From: Shimia sp.
GTDB lineage: Bacteria; Pseudomonadota; Alphaproteobacteria; Rhodobacterales; Rhodobacteraceae
Direction: 5' to 3'
NCBI GenBank assembly: GCA_024224295.1
Contig: JAAENN010000020.1
Location: 80,576 to 144,575 of the forward strand
Length of the DNA: 64,000 nucleotides
Part shown: positions 36,635 through 45,022 of the stretch, one piece after another
Position numbering within the stretch: position 1 is the stretch's first letter
Layout: each line of letters begins with the position of its first letter
The notes under the pieces: generated by a model
The model's input: only the letters and a program-made list of their open reading frames with translations
Database searches by the model: none
What the model was told of the DNA's origin: nothing
Made by a program: the position numbers and the translations under genes

Positions 36635-37453
36635 TCAGGCTTTCTGTGATGGCATCGGACCATCGGCAAAAAGCGTTTGATTTTTCTTAATCAGCTCGGC
36701 CACCTTTTTGCGGGCGGGCTGCGCGAGCGCCAACTCGTTGAGTTGACGCATAAACTCTAGAGCCCCGGGGTTGAGGCTTTGGTTGGACCGCCCGGCAAGC
36801 GGCTCCAACGTATCGATCTCGGCATCCGTCAGACCAGCAAAACGCAACAGCTGCCGGCCCGGACGCTCCGGCGTGGTCTCGTCTTCCAGCGCAAACACAC
36901 GCACACGTTCCGCGCCAACGAGACCTTCCATTTCAGTCTGTACGGCGTCCCACTCACGGCTGCCTGTGGTCTCCGCCAGGAACGTCTCAAGCGTGCCTAC
37001 ATATCCATCCGACTTCACAGCCTGATTGTGCACACTGCGCTTCCAACCCTGCATTTCGCGCGTGTAGAGAACATAATCTGGCTTAAACGGCGCTAAATGC
37101 TGCTCAAACAAGCGAAGGATGCCTGACAGACGCGGGAACACATCCCGCACGTCCGAGCGTCCCATCATCGCGCCACAAATGTTCTCGTGGCTGATGACAC
37201 AAACCCGATCGTCACCTTCCAGCGCGTCCCGCACCTGCGCAATCAACGCCACAAGGTCTGCTTCGTGTTTCGCAGGTCGCATGCTGTAAAGCGTGCAGGT
37301 CCGCCCCAGTTCCCGCGTCAGCGAGCCTTTGGAGGGCACAAGAAGGTCCAACCGCTCAGCCAAGGCGTCCCGATTGCGCGCCAAGAAGCGATGCAATGAG
37401 GTAGAGCCCGTTTTCTGAGCGCCAATATGAACAATCACGCGACGCGAAGACAT
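36635..37453 (-). CDS. Sulfotransferase-like protein inside the sdh operon
   Basis: The start at 37453 gives 272 residues beginning MSSRRVIVHIGAQKTGSTSLHRFL. HIGAQKTGSTSL is the 5'-PSB (PAPS-binding) loop of sulfotransferase-like proteins, and the 3'-PB-like region follows at YVLYTREMQGWKRSVHNQ. The middle is variable and the C-terminus is Lys-rich. It resembles the loosely annotated sulfotransferase/hypothetical group of Rhodobacteraceae; the acceptor is unknown. It is cytoplasmic. Its place between sdhA and sdhB with short gaps on both sides implies co-transcription with complex II genes, without an obvious functional reason. Confidence 0.7.
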   Translation of the reverse strand: MSSRRVIVHIGAQKTGSTSLHRFLARNRDALAERLDLLVPSKGSLTRELGRTCTLYSMRPAKHEADLVALIAQVRDALEGDDRVCVISHENICGAMMGRSDVRDVFPRLSGILRLFEQHLAPFKPDYVLYTREMQGWKRSVHNQAVKSDGYVGTLETFLAETTGSREWDAVQTEMEGLVGAERVRVFALEDETTPERPGRQLLRFAGLTDAEIDTLEPLAGRSNQSLNPGALEFMRQLNELALAQPARKKVAELIKKNQTLFADGPMPSQKA

Positions 37454-37496
37454 CAAAGGCCCTCCCAAAGCGCGACTGTTGGCGGGTATGAACTAC

Positions 37497-38138
37497 TCAA
37501 CGGGTGCAATATTGCTTCCCCCCGTGAAGCACGTCGGCATGTTTCGGACACCCAAAAGACGCGGTGGCTGTTTGGCGGGGCACTGTCGTGGCTACTGCAG
37601 AAACGGCCGATGTAGCTGCCGTTGACGCAGCCGGCGTTGATGACGGATTGTAAACCATCTGATTTGTTATCCGTCCACTGGAGTTTGCAACACTTGGATT
37701 GGCGACAATCTGCCCGTTAATCCCGGCCTGCCCCTCAAAGCTCTTCAAGTACTCAGCACTTTCGTCCAGCCCAAGTGCCTTCCCACGTGACGCTGGCGTC
37801 GCATTTGGGTAGACCACGTTGTTGTAGTATTGAGGCGCACTAGGAGTAATAGGTGGGGTGCCAACTGCGCTAAACACGCATTGATTAATTCTAGCGGCAT
37901 CGTCGGCAGACGTCGTATCGCTAGGCACCACGACAAGCATATGGCTCTTTGTCCCGCCCGCTTTGCGATATTTCTCCGCGAGCGCAAGTTTCTTGCGCCC
38001 GCCGTTCGTTGCAGAACACTGCCAAATCTGAGCTTCATACGCGTTGAAACGAGCAACCACCTCAGGGCTCGGCCCACATGATGCTGCAAGCCCAATCAGC
38101 GCAGGAACACTTACAAATTTGACAGTTTTAGCGAACAT
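37497..38138 (-). CDS. Putative lipoprotein, unknown function, inside the sdh operon
   Basis: The 213-aa product starts MFAKTVKFVSVPALIGLAASC, a lipoprotein signal with lipobox LAASC at about residue 21. The body is low in complexity: polar, rich in Ser, Thr, Ala and Asn. The C-terminus has two Cys (FGCPKHADVLHGGKQYC) that may form a disulfide. No family is recognised. It begins 11 bases after the sdhA stop and is followed closely by the sulfotransferase-like gene, so it should be made with SdhCDAB. Periplasmic location at a membrane is inferred from the lipobox. Confidence 0.6.
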   Translation of the reverse strand: MFAKTVKFVSVPALIGLAASCGPSPEVVARFNAYEAQIWQCSATNGGRKKLALAEKYRKAGGTKSHMLVVVPSDTTSADDAARINQCVFSAVGTPPITPSAPQYYNNVVYPNATPASRGKALGLDESAEYLKSFEGQAGINGQIVANPSVANSSGRITNQMVYNPSSTPAASTAATSAVSAVATTVPRQTATASFGCPKHADVLHGGKQYCTR

Positions 38139-38149
38139 ACAGGACCCTT

Positions 38150-39958
38150 TTAGAACGTCCGGGCCTTCGGCGCGATTTTCTTCAAGCTAATGCCACCCTC
38201 GTCTTCGGTCGTCAGCGGGTCAACAACAACAGGTCGATAACTTAGGTCTACCTTGTTGCCATCTACGCGGCTCACAGTATGCACACGCCAGTTCTTGTCG
38301 TCCCGCTCAGAATAATCCTCATGCGCGTGCGCACCACGGCTTTCCTTACGGGCTTCCGCACCGTGGATTGTCGCCAGCGCGTTTGGCATTAGGTTGGTCA
38401 GTTCCAGCGTTTCCATCAGATCGCTGTTCCAAACCAAAGACGTATCGGTCACGTGCAGATCATCGATCTTCGCCGCGATGTCGGTCATCTTCTCAACGCC
38501 TTCTTTCAGCGTCTTGTCAGTTCGGAACACCGCCGCATCCGCCTGCATGGTGCGCTGCATCTCAAGACGCAGCTCCGCAGTTGGCGCGCCACCTTTAGCG
38601 TTACGCACATTGTCAAACCGATCAAACGCCGCATCCAGAGACGCTTGGTTCAGTACTGGGTTTGCCGCCTCTGCATCCACAACCTTACCGGCGCGAATGG
38701 CTGAAGCACGACCAAACACCACAAGGTCGATCAGCGAGTTGGAACCGAGACGGTTTGCACCATGCACCGAAGCACAGCCAGCCTCGCCCACAGCCATCAG
38801 ACCCGGCACAACGGCGGTTGGATCGTCGGCAGAAGGGTTCAACACCTCACCCCAATAGTTGGTTGGAATGCCACCCATATTGTAGTGCACGGTTGGCAGA
38901 ACCGGGATTGGTTCTTTGTTCACATCCACACCCGCAAACACCTTCGCAGATTCGGAGATGCCCGGCAGACGTTCCGCCAACGCTTCTGCAGGCAAGTGGC
39001 TGAGATTCAGGTGAATGTGATCCCCATTCTCACCCACACCACGGCCTTCGCGGATTTCCATGGTCATGGAGCGGGACACGTAATCCCGAGGGGCAAGGTC
39101 TTTATACTGCGGCGCGTAACGCTCCATAAAGCGCTCGCCTTCGGAGTTGGTCAGATACCCGCCTTCGCCGCGTGCACCTTCCGTGATCAGACAGCCAGAA
39201 CCGTAGATCCCAGTTGGGTGAAACTGGACAAATTCCATGTCCTGCAGTGGCAGACCCGCACGGGCTACCATACCGCCGCCATCACCGGTACAGGTGTGGG
39301 CAGAAGTGGCAGAGAAATAGGCACGGCCATAACCACCGGTCGCCAACACAACCATCTTCGCGTTGAAGACGTGCATGGTGCCGTCGTCGAGCTTCCAGCA
39401 AACCACACCCTGACACTGCCCGTCCTCAGACATGATCAGATCAAGTGCGAAATACTCAATGTAGAACTCGGCGTTGTTCTTCACTGACTGGCCATACAGA
39501 GTGTGCAGAATCGCGTGACCGGTCCGGTCTGCAGCCGCACAAGTCCGCTGCACGGCAGGGCCCTCGCCGAACTCAGTGGTGTGACCACCAAACGGACGCT
39601 GGTAGATTTTGCCTTCTTCTGTCCGGGAGAACGGCACACCATAGTGCTCCAGCTCATACACCGCTTTGGGTGCTTCTCGGGCGAGGTATTCCATCGCATC
39701 CGTGTCACCCAGCCAGTCCGACCCTTTTACAGTGTCATACATGTGCCACTGCCAGTTATCGGGCCCCATGTTGGACAGGGAAGCCGCGATACCACCCTGC
39801 GCCGCAACTGTGTGCGAGCGGGTTGGGAAAACTTTTGTCACGCAAGCGGTGCGCAGGCCTTGCTCAGCCATGCCCAATGTGGCGCGCAAACCGGCACCAC
39901 CGGCGCCAACGACAACCACGTCATATTCGTGTGTTTCGTATTCGTATGCTGCTGTCAT
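38150..39958 (-). CDS. sdhA: Succinate dehydrogenase flavoprotein subunit
   Basis: This 602-aa catalytic subunit of complex II oxidises succinate to fumarate with covalent FAD. The FAD motif [20 protein letters not shown] is at residues 15-34, and [15 protein letters not shown] carries the His that binds FAD covalently. The active-site segments [22 protein letters not shown] and [20 protein letters not shown] are intact, and the C-terminal domain ends [16 protein letters not shown] precedes the ATG. It is third in the sdhC-sdhD-sdhA order, 21 bases after sdhD. Confidence 0.98.
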   Translation of the reverse strand: MTAAYEYETHEYDVVVVGAGGAGLRATLGMAEQGLRTACVTKVFPTRSHTVAAQGGIAASLSNMGPDNWQWHMYDTVKGSDWLGDTDAMEYLAREAPKAVYELEHYGVPFSRTEEGKIYQRPFGGHTTEFGEGPAVQRTCAAADRTGHAILHTLYGQSVKNNAEFYIEYFALDLIMSEDGQCQGVVCWKLDDGTMHVFNAKMVVLATGGYGRAYFSATSAHTCTGDGGGMVARAGLPLQDMEFVQFHPTGIYGSGCLITEGARGEGGYLTNSEGERFMERYAPQYKDLAPRDYVSRSMTMEIREGRGVGENGDHIHLNLSHLPAEALAERLPGISESAKVFAGVDVNKEPIPVLPTVHYNMGGIPTNYWGEVLNPSADDPTAVVPGLMAVGEAGCASVHGANRLGSNSLIDLVVFGRASAIRAGKVVDAEAANPVLNQASLDAAFDRFDNVRNAKGGAPTAELRLEMQRTMQADAAVFRTDKTLKEGVEKMTDIAAKIDDLHVTDTSLVWNSDLMETLELTNLMPNALATIHGAEARKESRGAHAHEDYSERDDKNWRVHTVSRVDGNKVDLSYRPVVVDPLTTEDEGGISLKKIAPKARTF

Positions 39959-39979
39959 CTTTTTCTTCCTTGCGCCGGA

Positions 39980-40351
39980 TCAGAGGGCGAGTTTCACGAG
40001 GGCAAACAGACCCACGGCAATCATCGTGTAGCAAAGCGCGGTTACGCCGATATAAGTGAGCTTTTCCGAAACGCCGTGCATGTAGTCTTCAATTGCGGCC
40101 TGTGCTTCACGCATAACATGGGTCACGCCCACAATCAGGGTCAACGCGGTTACAATAGCGGGAACCGGACGGCCGTAAAATGCCAGCACCTCTTCAAAAG
40201 TGCCGCCAAGGCTCAATCCAAAGGTGATGATAAATGCTGGAAAAAGAAAAACGATTGCAATCGAACTGATCATCATTTGCCAATGATGATGGGTGCCGTG
40301 GCCGGCTGATCCAGTACCCAATGCACGCTTGCGGTCAGTGAGAAAGTTCAT
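39980..40351 (-). CDS. sdhD: Succinate dehydrogenase membrane anchor subunit
   Basis: The 123-aa protein has three membrane helices (IAIVFLFPAFIITFGLSLG, PVPAIVTALTLIVGVTHVM, YIGVTALCYTMIAVGLFALV) and the SdhD family segment RKRALGTGSAGHGTHHHWQM at the N-terminus. HVMREAQAAIEDYMH is the region of the conserved haem/quinone site. It anchors SdhAB to the inner membrane together with SdhC. Its gene starts 12 bases after sdhC. Confidence 0.94.
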   Translation of the reverse strand: MNFLTDRKRALGTGSAGHGTHHHWQMMISSIAIVFLFPAFIITFGLSLGGTFEEVLAFYGRPVPAIVTALTLIVGVTHVMREAQAAIEDYMHGVSEKLTYIGVTALCYTMIAVGLFALVKLAL

Positions 40352-40363
40352 GATTTCGTCTCC

Positions 40364-40747
40364 TTACAGCACGAGCACGGTCAGAACCGTCAGTACGGTG
40401 GCACCAACGAACATCGCCTGGCCAAGCTTGACGGCGACATCAACATCCAGGCAATAGCCAAAGTCCCAAACCACGTGACGCAGACGCCCCAACAAGTGGT
40501 AGTATGCAGCCCAGGCCGCACCAAACAAGAAGAGCTTGCCAAGCCAGCTGCGCATCAGCCCATCGATAAATGCAAATGACTCTGCAGAAGTTGCAGCTGC
40601 CAGAAACCACCAGAGCAAGATCATGGTAATGGGGATAAGGGCGATGCCCGTAATCCGTACCATAATCGAAGACATGGATGTCATCTGTGGTCGGTAAATC
40701 GTCAGATGCGGCGAGAGTGGACGTTCAATCCTTTTCACATCAGCCAT
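40364..40747 (-). CDS. sdhC: Succinate dehydrogenase cytochrome b556 subunit
   Basis: The 127-aa first gene of the operon encodes the haem b anchor. ERPLSPHLTIYRPQMTSMSSIMVRITG is the signature N-terminal segment (quinone-site Ser/Arg, quoted in two parts RPLSPHLTIYRPQ and SIMVRITG). Three membrane helices follow, and HLLGRLRHVVWDFGY contains the haem-ligand His. AAGGA precedes the ATG. The upstream region has a pair of TGTGATCACA-type palindromes about 115 bases before the start, matching those before sucC. Confidence 0.96.
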   Translation of the reverse strand: MADVKRIERPLSPHLTIYRPQMTSMSSIMVRITGIALIPITMILLWWFLAAATSAESFAFIDGLMRSWLGKLFLFGAAWAAYYHLLGRLRHVVWDFGYCLDVDVAVKLGQAMFVGATVLTVLTVLVL

Positions 40748-40862
40748 ACTGAATCCTTTCGGGTTGCTTGAAGCTGTTCTAACGCATTTTACAGGTCTGT
40801 CACGGTGGCCACAGCCTAAATGGCGTGGTTTTTTGGCGCAATCTTACTGAATTGAGCATTTT

Positions 40863-40892
40863 TGTGATCACACAAAATTATTCGTGATCACA
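40863..40892. promoter_or_regulatory. Paired TGTGATCACA-type palindromes upstream of sdhC
   Basis: TGTGATCACA (40863-40872) and CGTGATCACA (40883-40892) have centres exactly 20 bases apart in an AT-rich stretch. The same pair, 21 bases apart, precedes sucC. Two sites on the same DNA face suggest cooperative binding of a dimeric regulator of TCA genes. A GntR-type regulator such as the Rhodobacter AkgR is a candidate by inference; I do not know its consensus for certain. Confidence 0.65.
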
Positions 40893-40991
40893 TTAAGTCG
40901 ATAAAGCATTTTTGTCAGGAATTTACCTCGATTCCTAACTCCTTGTCTCCTCCAGAGATCTTCGCAAGCGTGTTTGCGCTAACGACACACT

Positions 40992-41660
40992 TCATTCGCG
41001 CACCTCTGAAAGTTGCAAAGCCACTTCTCGTACCAGCTTTTGTCGAATTCGCCTCGGATATTCCTCAAAGCCCAGGGCCGTCACCACAAATGCACCCGGT
41101 CCTGTGATCACATTTTCCCAATAGTACGCCGTCAGGTCTTCCTCATTGGTTTCGATGACCAGCCCATTGACCGTCGCCCCCATATCACCAAGCCTTTTTC
41201 TGGCTCCTTCTGGTGCGGATCCTTCGTTGGACGGTCCATCGCCGGAAACATCCAGAACCATTCGTCGACAATCCGGCCCCGTCTCAAACTCATGCGCCGC
41301 GCGGGTCAACGCGTCCCCGATAGCTGTCGAATACCGCCGCCAGCCACGTGGCGCGGCATCCACAGCTGCGGCCAAAGCTGCGGCTTCCGCCCCATTGCGC
41401 ACCCGCATCCAGGGCACCGACATCACCTGCCGATCCGCCCCGGTCCACTGCATCACTGCCACAGCAGCTTCCGCCTTGATCAAGGCTTCCACCACGATGC
41501 CATCACGTAACCCCGCCGCCAGCCCGTTCATTTGAATGCCGTACTCCGTCGCATCCACACTACCAGAGACATCCACCGCCAACAAAAGAGCAAGATCACA
41601 GGCACGTACCATAGGTGACTGAAGAGACAGGACAAGGAGGAGGCAAAGCCGAAACATCAT
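40992..41660 (-). CDS. DUF1194 protein (secreted von Willebrand A-like domain)
   Basis: The 222-aa product has a signal peptide, MMFRLCLLLVLSLQSPMVRACD, followed by LALLLAVDVSGSVDATEY, where DVSGS is the MIDAS metal site of a VWA fold. RYSTAIGDALTRAA and RRMVLDVSGDGPSNEG are the other MIDAS positions, and YYWENVITGPGAFV is typical for DUF1194. The family is common in Rhodobacteraceae and Rhizobiales with unknown role, presumably protein binding in the periplasm. It lies upstream of sdhC on the same strand, but the operator region separates them. Confidence 0.88.
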   Translation of the reverse strand: MMFRLCLLLVLSLQSPMVRACDLALLLAVDVSGSVDATEYGIQMNGLAAGLRDGIVVEALIKAEAAVAVMQWTGADRQVMSVPWMRVRNGAEAAALAAAVDAAPRGWRRYSTAIGDALTRAAHEFETGPDCRRMVLDVSGDGPSNEGSAPEGARKRLGDMGATVNGLVIETNEEDLTAYYWENVITGPGAFVVTALGFEEYPRRIRQKLVREVALQLSEVRE

Positions 41661-41712
41661 GCCATCATCTTAACTCAGACAACATAAAAAGCCTCTCACA
41701 TCCTTGTGGGGA

Positions 41713-42471
41713 TCACATCTCTGGCGCCATTTCCACCAGAGCATCAGCAAACTCTGTACACATGACTATCTCAACGCGCTGTGGATCGTAGTAGGCATTG
41801 GCCTCGCCACATGGGGTCACAGAGATCAACAAGTTCTCAGGCAGCCGGAACTCCTTATTGAGGGCTTCGATCTCCGCCCGCACGACCTTAGCCGTCAACG
41901 ATCCGCCGTCACTGTCTACTTCAATATCGCCCAGCGTCAGTGTCTTGCCGCCTTTGGCGTGGACAATCTCATCTAGCGCCCCACCCCAGCTTTGTGCCGC
42001 CTGATCGTACTCTTCGGGGCAGTATTCGGCCCGCTCCTCCGGCAATCCAAGATCTTCAGCAACGTCTGCCCGCTCCTCAGGGTTGGCCCCATAAAACAAG
42101 CACACCGTGTTGTAATAACGCTGCAAATCAGGGCCATGCACATCCCAGAAAGCAATATCGGAGTTGGCTTCCGCTTCCCCAAGGAACCCAAATGCCGCAT
42201 CATAGGCCAGCTGCACTGCGCTCTCTTCTTCGTAGAATGCATTGATCAAAAAGATCGACAACACATCCACTGCATCTTCCTCTTGGCCAAAAATCGGCAG
42301 ACCAAGTATGTCGATCAGCGCATGGCCCAACTCGTGATAAAAAATCCCAAGCAGGTTGCTCTCAACATAGGCGATGGTGTCATCACTCGTGCTGTCAAAG
42401 GACAGCTCCGCCTCAGCGGGGTGAGAGCCAAAACTCACTGCCATTGCTGCGATCGAAAAGAGGCTACCCAA
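41713..42471 (-). CDS. DUF4344-type putative metallopeptidase
   Basis: About 252 residues from a TTG at 42471; the first in-frame ATG is nine codons later. Start MGSLFSIAAMAVSFGSHPAEAE looks like a signal peptide but lacks the positive n-region, so the annotated start is doubtful. LLGIFYHELGHALIDILGLPIFG contains the HExxH-type zinc motif HELGH, and EEDAVDVLSIFLI follows with an acidic third-ligand candidate. Two Cys lie near VTPCGEANAYYDPQRVEIVMC. The family is annotated as metallopeptidase by motif; no substrate is known. It is downstream of TM2 genes on the same strand. Confidence 0.75.
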   Translation of the reverse strand: MGSLFSIAAMAVSFGSHPAEAELSFDSTSDDTIAYVESNLLGIFYHELGHALIDILGLPIFGQEEDAVDVLSIFLINAFYEEESAVQLAYDAAFGFLGEAEANSDIAFWDVHGPDLQRYYNTVCLFYGANPEERADVAEDLGLPEERAEYCPEEYDQAAQSWGGALDEIVHAKGGKTLTLGDIEVDSDGGSLTAKVVRAEIEALNKEFRLPENLLISVTPCGEANAYYDPQRVEIVMCTEFADALVEMAPEM

Positions 42472-42536
42472 TCTGTGGGGTATGGTACATGCAACGGTAG
42501 CCCAATTGCCACCTGTGCAGCAATCAGGTGAGAGCT

Positions 42537-42770
42537 TTAGCGCGCCAATGGCAGGCCGTCTTTGTCATTCAAAGACCCTACAACCAGGCGCACAAAATCA
42601 ATCAAGGTCCAGATCCCAAGCCCGCCAAGTGTGAGCAGCATTAGGATACCAAGCCCAATTTGGCCGAGATAGAACCGGTGAGCGCCTAGTGATCCAAGAA
42701 AGAAACATAGCAATACGGCTGGTACAAAGCGCTTTTCGCTGACGGCATCCGTCTGTGTAGTGTCGGTCAT
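42537..42770 (-). CDS. TM2 domain-containing protein
   Basis: The 77-aa inner-membrane protein has an N-terminal cytosolic stretch MTDTTQTDAVSEKRF, then FVPAVLLCFFLGSLGAHRFYLG and QIGLGILMLLTLGGLGIWTLIDF. GAHRFYLG and the WxLIDF ending are the TM2 consensus of two helices with a short loop. The family function is unknown. It follows a second TM2-like gene by 22 bases on the same strand and may form a small operon with it. Confidence 0.85.
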   Translation of the reverse strand: MTDTTQTDAVSEKRFVPAVLLCFFLGSLGAHRFYLGQIGLGILMLLTLGGLGIWTLIDFVRLVVGSLNDKDGLPLAR

Positions 42771-42792
42771 ATCGTGTCCTCATTGTTGTGAC

Positions 42793-43071
42793 TTATGAAA
42801 GTGCGATCCGACGGCCTTCGCCATCGCGCCATTTTTCTGCAATCAGAAGGTAGAAAACCACAATCGTATGCACAGCATCGAGCAACAAGGTCAGAAGCGC
42901 CAATCCAAGAGCTTCCTGAAGGAAAAAAACCACGGTCATCACCACCAGAGCAACATCTGCCAGCCCGTGTTTCCAATCCCCAAGGTAGAAATGGTGAATT
43001 CCAAGCGTTCCAAACACGCCACACAGCGTGACAGCCACGCCATAGGATTTTGGTGATAAGTCTTTGGCCAT
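42793..43071 (-). CDS. TM2-like small membrane protein
   Basis: The 92-aa protein has GVAVTLCGVFGTLGIHHFYLGDW, the same G-x-x-G-x-H-x-F-Y-L-G core as the neighbour but in a more divergent setting, then LADVALVVMTVVFFLQEALGLALLTLLLDAVHTIVVFYLLIA, which adds a third helix. It starts MAKDLSPKSYG at 43071. With the next gene it forms a tandem TM2 pair, probably an old duplication. Role unknown. Confidence 0.7.
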   Translation of the reverse strand: MAKDLSPKSYGVAVTLCGVFGTLGIHHFYLGDWKHGLADVALVVMTVVFFLQEALGLALLTLLLDAVHTIVVFYLLIAEKWRDGEGRRIALS

Positions 43072-43192
43072 CTACTCTTCCAATCAATAAAAACGAGAAA
43101 GCGGAAGGTGGCGTTCAACTCAAGAGAAAATCGCTAGCCCAGGAAAGCCGATCAAAACAGTGTGATATCACTGCACCTATGGTGGTTGTCGC

Positions 43193-44224
43193 TTAGGTAG
43201 GCATCAGCGCCCAGTAGTCAAGATCAAGCAGCACGTCCGGCTGATACTTCCCGTCTTCGCTCTTCAGCGCAAACGGCTCCCCGCCTTTGGTGGCCACAAG
43301 CCTCAAACGGATTGCGCCCACACCCGGCGCGGAGGTTTCCGCCTTGTCCAACACCTCAGACCAAGCTTTGACGGTCAAGCCAGAGAAAGCCGGGTTGGCA
43401 TGGGCACCGCCGTTCAGGCCGACAATCATTTGCGCATTGGCCAGACCGTTGAAGCTCAGAGTACGTGCCAGAGAAATGATATGCCCACCATAAATCAGGC
43501 GCTGCCCATCGGGGCGGAAGGTGGCGTCAAAATGCACTTTGGCAGTGTTTTGCCACAACCGCGTCGCCATCATGTGCTCGGCTTCTTCCAGCGTTACGCC
43601 GTCGACGTGATCAATGCTCTCACCAACGACATAGTCAGCCCAACGATGCGCTTCTCCAGCCTGAGCAAAATCATAGTTTGAGAAGTTCAAACCCTCCGGG
43701 ATCACCAAGTCAGCTGGATCAATTACTTTGGACAACTCCGGCACAACAGTCTTTAGCGCCGGGCTGTCTAAGTCACGTTTGCGCACCATTACCCAGCGCA
43801 CATATTCCATGACCACCTCGTCACGCTGGTTCATGCCCCGAGTGCGCACATAAACCACCCCGGTTTTGCCATTGGAGTTCTGCTTCAGACCAATCACTTC
43901 GGACGTGCTGTGCAACGTATCCCCAGCGTAGACCGGCTTCAGCCAACGCCCCTCGGCATAGCCGAGGTTCGCAACCGCGTTGAGCGACACATCCGGAACC
44001 GTTTTGCCAAAGACCACATGGAATGCTGCCAGATCATCCAGCGGTGACTGCGGCAGGCCCGAAGCCCGCGCAAACTCGTCACTCGAATACAAAGCGTGAC
44101 GCGCGGGATAGAGCGCGTGATAGAGCGCCCGCTCCCCTGCCCCCACGGTGCGTGGCACCGCGTGCTCGATCACTTGACCCAGCGTGTAGTCTTCAAAAAA
44201 CCGGCCCGGATTGGTCTTGGCCAT
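43193..44224 (-). CDS. mch: Mesaconyl-CoA hydratase (beta-methylmalyl-CoA dehydratase)
   Basis: The start at 44224 (MAKTNPGRFFEDYTLGQVIEH) gives 343 residues with two hotdog/MaoC-like halves. The N-terminal half shows YHALYPARHALYSSDEFAR and PDVSLNAVANLGYAEGRW; the C-terminal half carries RLIYGGHIISLARTLSFNGL. This double-MaoC layout and length are those of Mch, which hydrates mesaconyl-C1-CoA to beta-methylmalyl-CoA in the ethylmalonyl-CoA pathway. The 1-base overlap with the DUF1737 gene (TAATG) and closeness to mcl2 support the assignment. Confidence 0.92.
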   Translation of the reverse strand: MAKTNPGRFFEDYTLGQVIEHAVPRTVGAGERALYHALYPARHALYSSDEFARASGLPQSPLDDLAAFHVVFGKTVPDVSLNAVANLGYAEGRWLKPVYAGDTLHSTSEVIGLKQNSNGKTGVVYVRTRGMNQRDEVVMEYVRWVMVRKRDLDSPALKTVVPELSKVIDPADLVIPEGLNFSNYDFAQAGEAHRWADYVVGESIDHVDGVTLEEAEHMMATRLWQNTAKVHFDATFRPDGQRLIYGGHIISLARTLSFNGLANAQMIVGLNGGAHANPAFSGLTVKAWSEVLDKAETSAPGVGAIRLRLVATKGGEPFALKSEDGKYQPDVLLDLDYWALMPT

Positions 44225-44427
44225 TAGTGTTCTCCCAGTTTGGTCTCCGGGGTGTAGGTGCCCTCCACTTCTTTCACCACAGATTGACCGCAGCGCATCA
44301 CGCCGGTCTTGTGACAAAAGGTTTGTGTCGGGGAGCCATACAGCTCCCACCCCTTGTTGAGCGCGTCCGTCACCTTGTGACAAAACGCCGATGTGTCCTC
44401 TTCGGAGAGAAAACGATATAGTTTCAT
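44224..44427 (-). CDS. DUF1737 family small protein
   Basis: The start at 44427 (MKLYRFLSEEDTSAFCHKV) gives 67 residues, a compact domain with GWELYGSPTQTF, the usual DUF1737 signature of a small alpha/beta fold. The C-terminus KEVEGTYTPETKLGEH is charged. The stop shares one base with the mch start, so expression is coupled. Its position in an mcl2-nnrU-DUF1737-mch string is widely seen in this family of bacteria as far as I recall. Function unknown. Confidence 0.8.
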   Translation of the reverse strand: MKLYRFLSEEDTSAFCHKVTDALNKGWELYGSPTQTFCHKTGVMRCGQSVVKEVEGTYTPETKLGEH

Positions 44428-44431
44428 GTGC

Positions 44432-44983
44432 TTACCCTCCAAATGGGCTTGGGCCAACCAGCCCGTGAATAAATCCGATCACACCCATCAGAATGATGGA
44501 GGCGACAAAGAACATACCATCTTTGGCAATGCTGCCGCTCTCTGTTGGCACCCAAGGCCCTTCGGCTTTGTTGATCACCACGATCTCGGTAAGCGCCCAA
44601 ACCAAAAGGCCGCCAAACAGGATCAGCGATGGCATGTCGCCATTGACCCAAAGATGCGCCCCCGCCCATAAGGCAAACCCGATCAGCATCGGGTGGCGCA
44701 CCTCGTTGAACAACTTGCCTTTGCGCGGTGCCGGGCTCATCAGGAAAATGGCCACCAAAATTGTCAGATTGTTGATGTGTTTGGCAAAGCTTGGCGCCAC
44801 CCACAAAACGTCTTCAACCGGCGCCGCCTTATAGCCAATCACCATGAGCACAATCGAGGCGACAAGCGCAACGGCCACGAGCCCTTTACCTTTGTCGCCC
44901 ATCGGCGCCCGCACGCCGGGCATGGCCCGCTTGAAAAAATGGGCCCCGGCCCAAAGTAGCACCCCAAGAACCAATAATGTCAT
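44432..44983 (-). CDS. NnrU family membrane protein
   Basis: The 183-aa protein has five or six membrane helices and family segments LLWAGAHFFKRAMPG, HINNLTILVAIFLM, then RHPMLIGFALWAGAHLWVNGD, the core NnrU motif with HP and AHL. NnrU was first linked to nitrate/nitrite respiration genes, and related proteins act as isomerases in carotenoid synthesis, but here it lies between mcl2 and mch. The start at 44983 is close to the mcl2 stop (39 bases), so it belongs to the same operon. No clear role for it in acetyl-CoA assimilation is known. Confidence 0.85.
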   Translation of the reverse strand: MTLLVLGVLLWAGAHFFKRAMPGVRAPMGDKGKGLVAVALVASIVLMVIGYKAAPVEDVLWVAPSFAKHINNLTILVAIFLMSPAPRKGKLFNEVRHPMLIGFALWAGAHLWVNGDMPSLILFGGLLVWALTEIVVINKAEGPWVPTESGSIAKDGMFFVASIILMGVIGFIHGLVGPSPFGG

Positions 44984-45022
44984 CTCGCTCCCTCGCTGGA
45001 TTATTTGGTTATCGGGATAGAG

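Noticed and set aside
41103-41112. TGTGATCACA inside the DUF1194 gene
   Set aside because: Single copy within coding sequence (reads NVIT in frame), without a partner at 20-21 bases and far from a start; probably chance.
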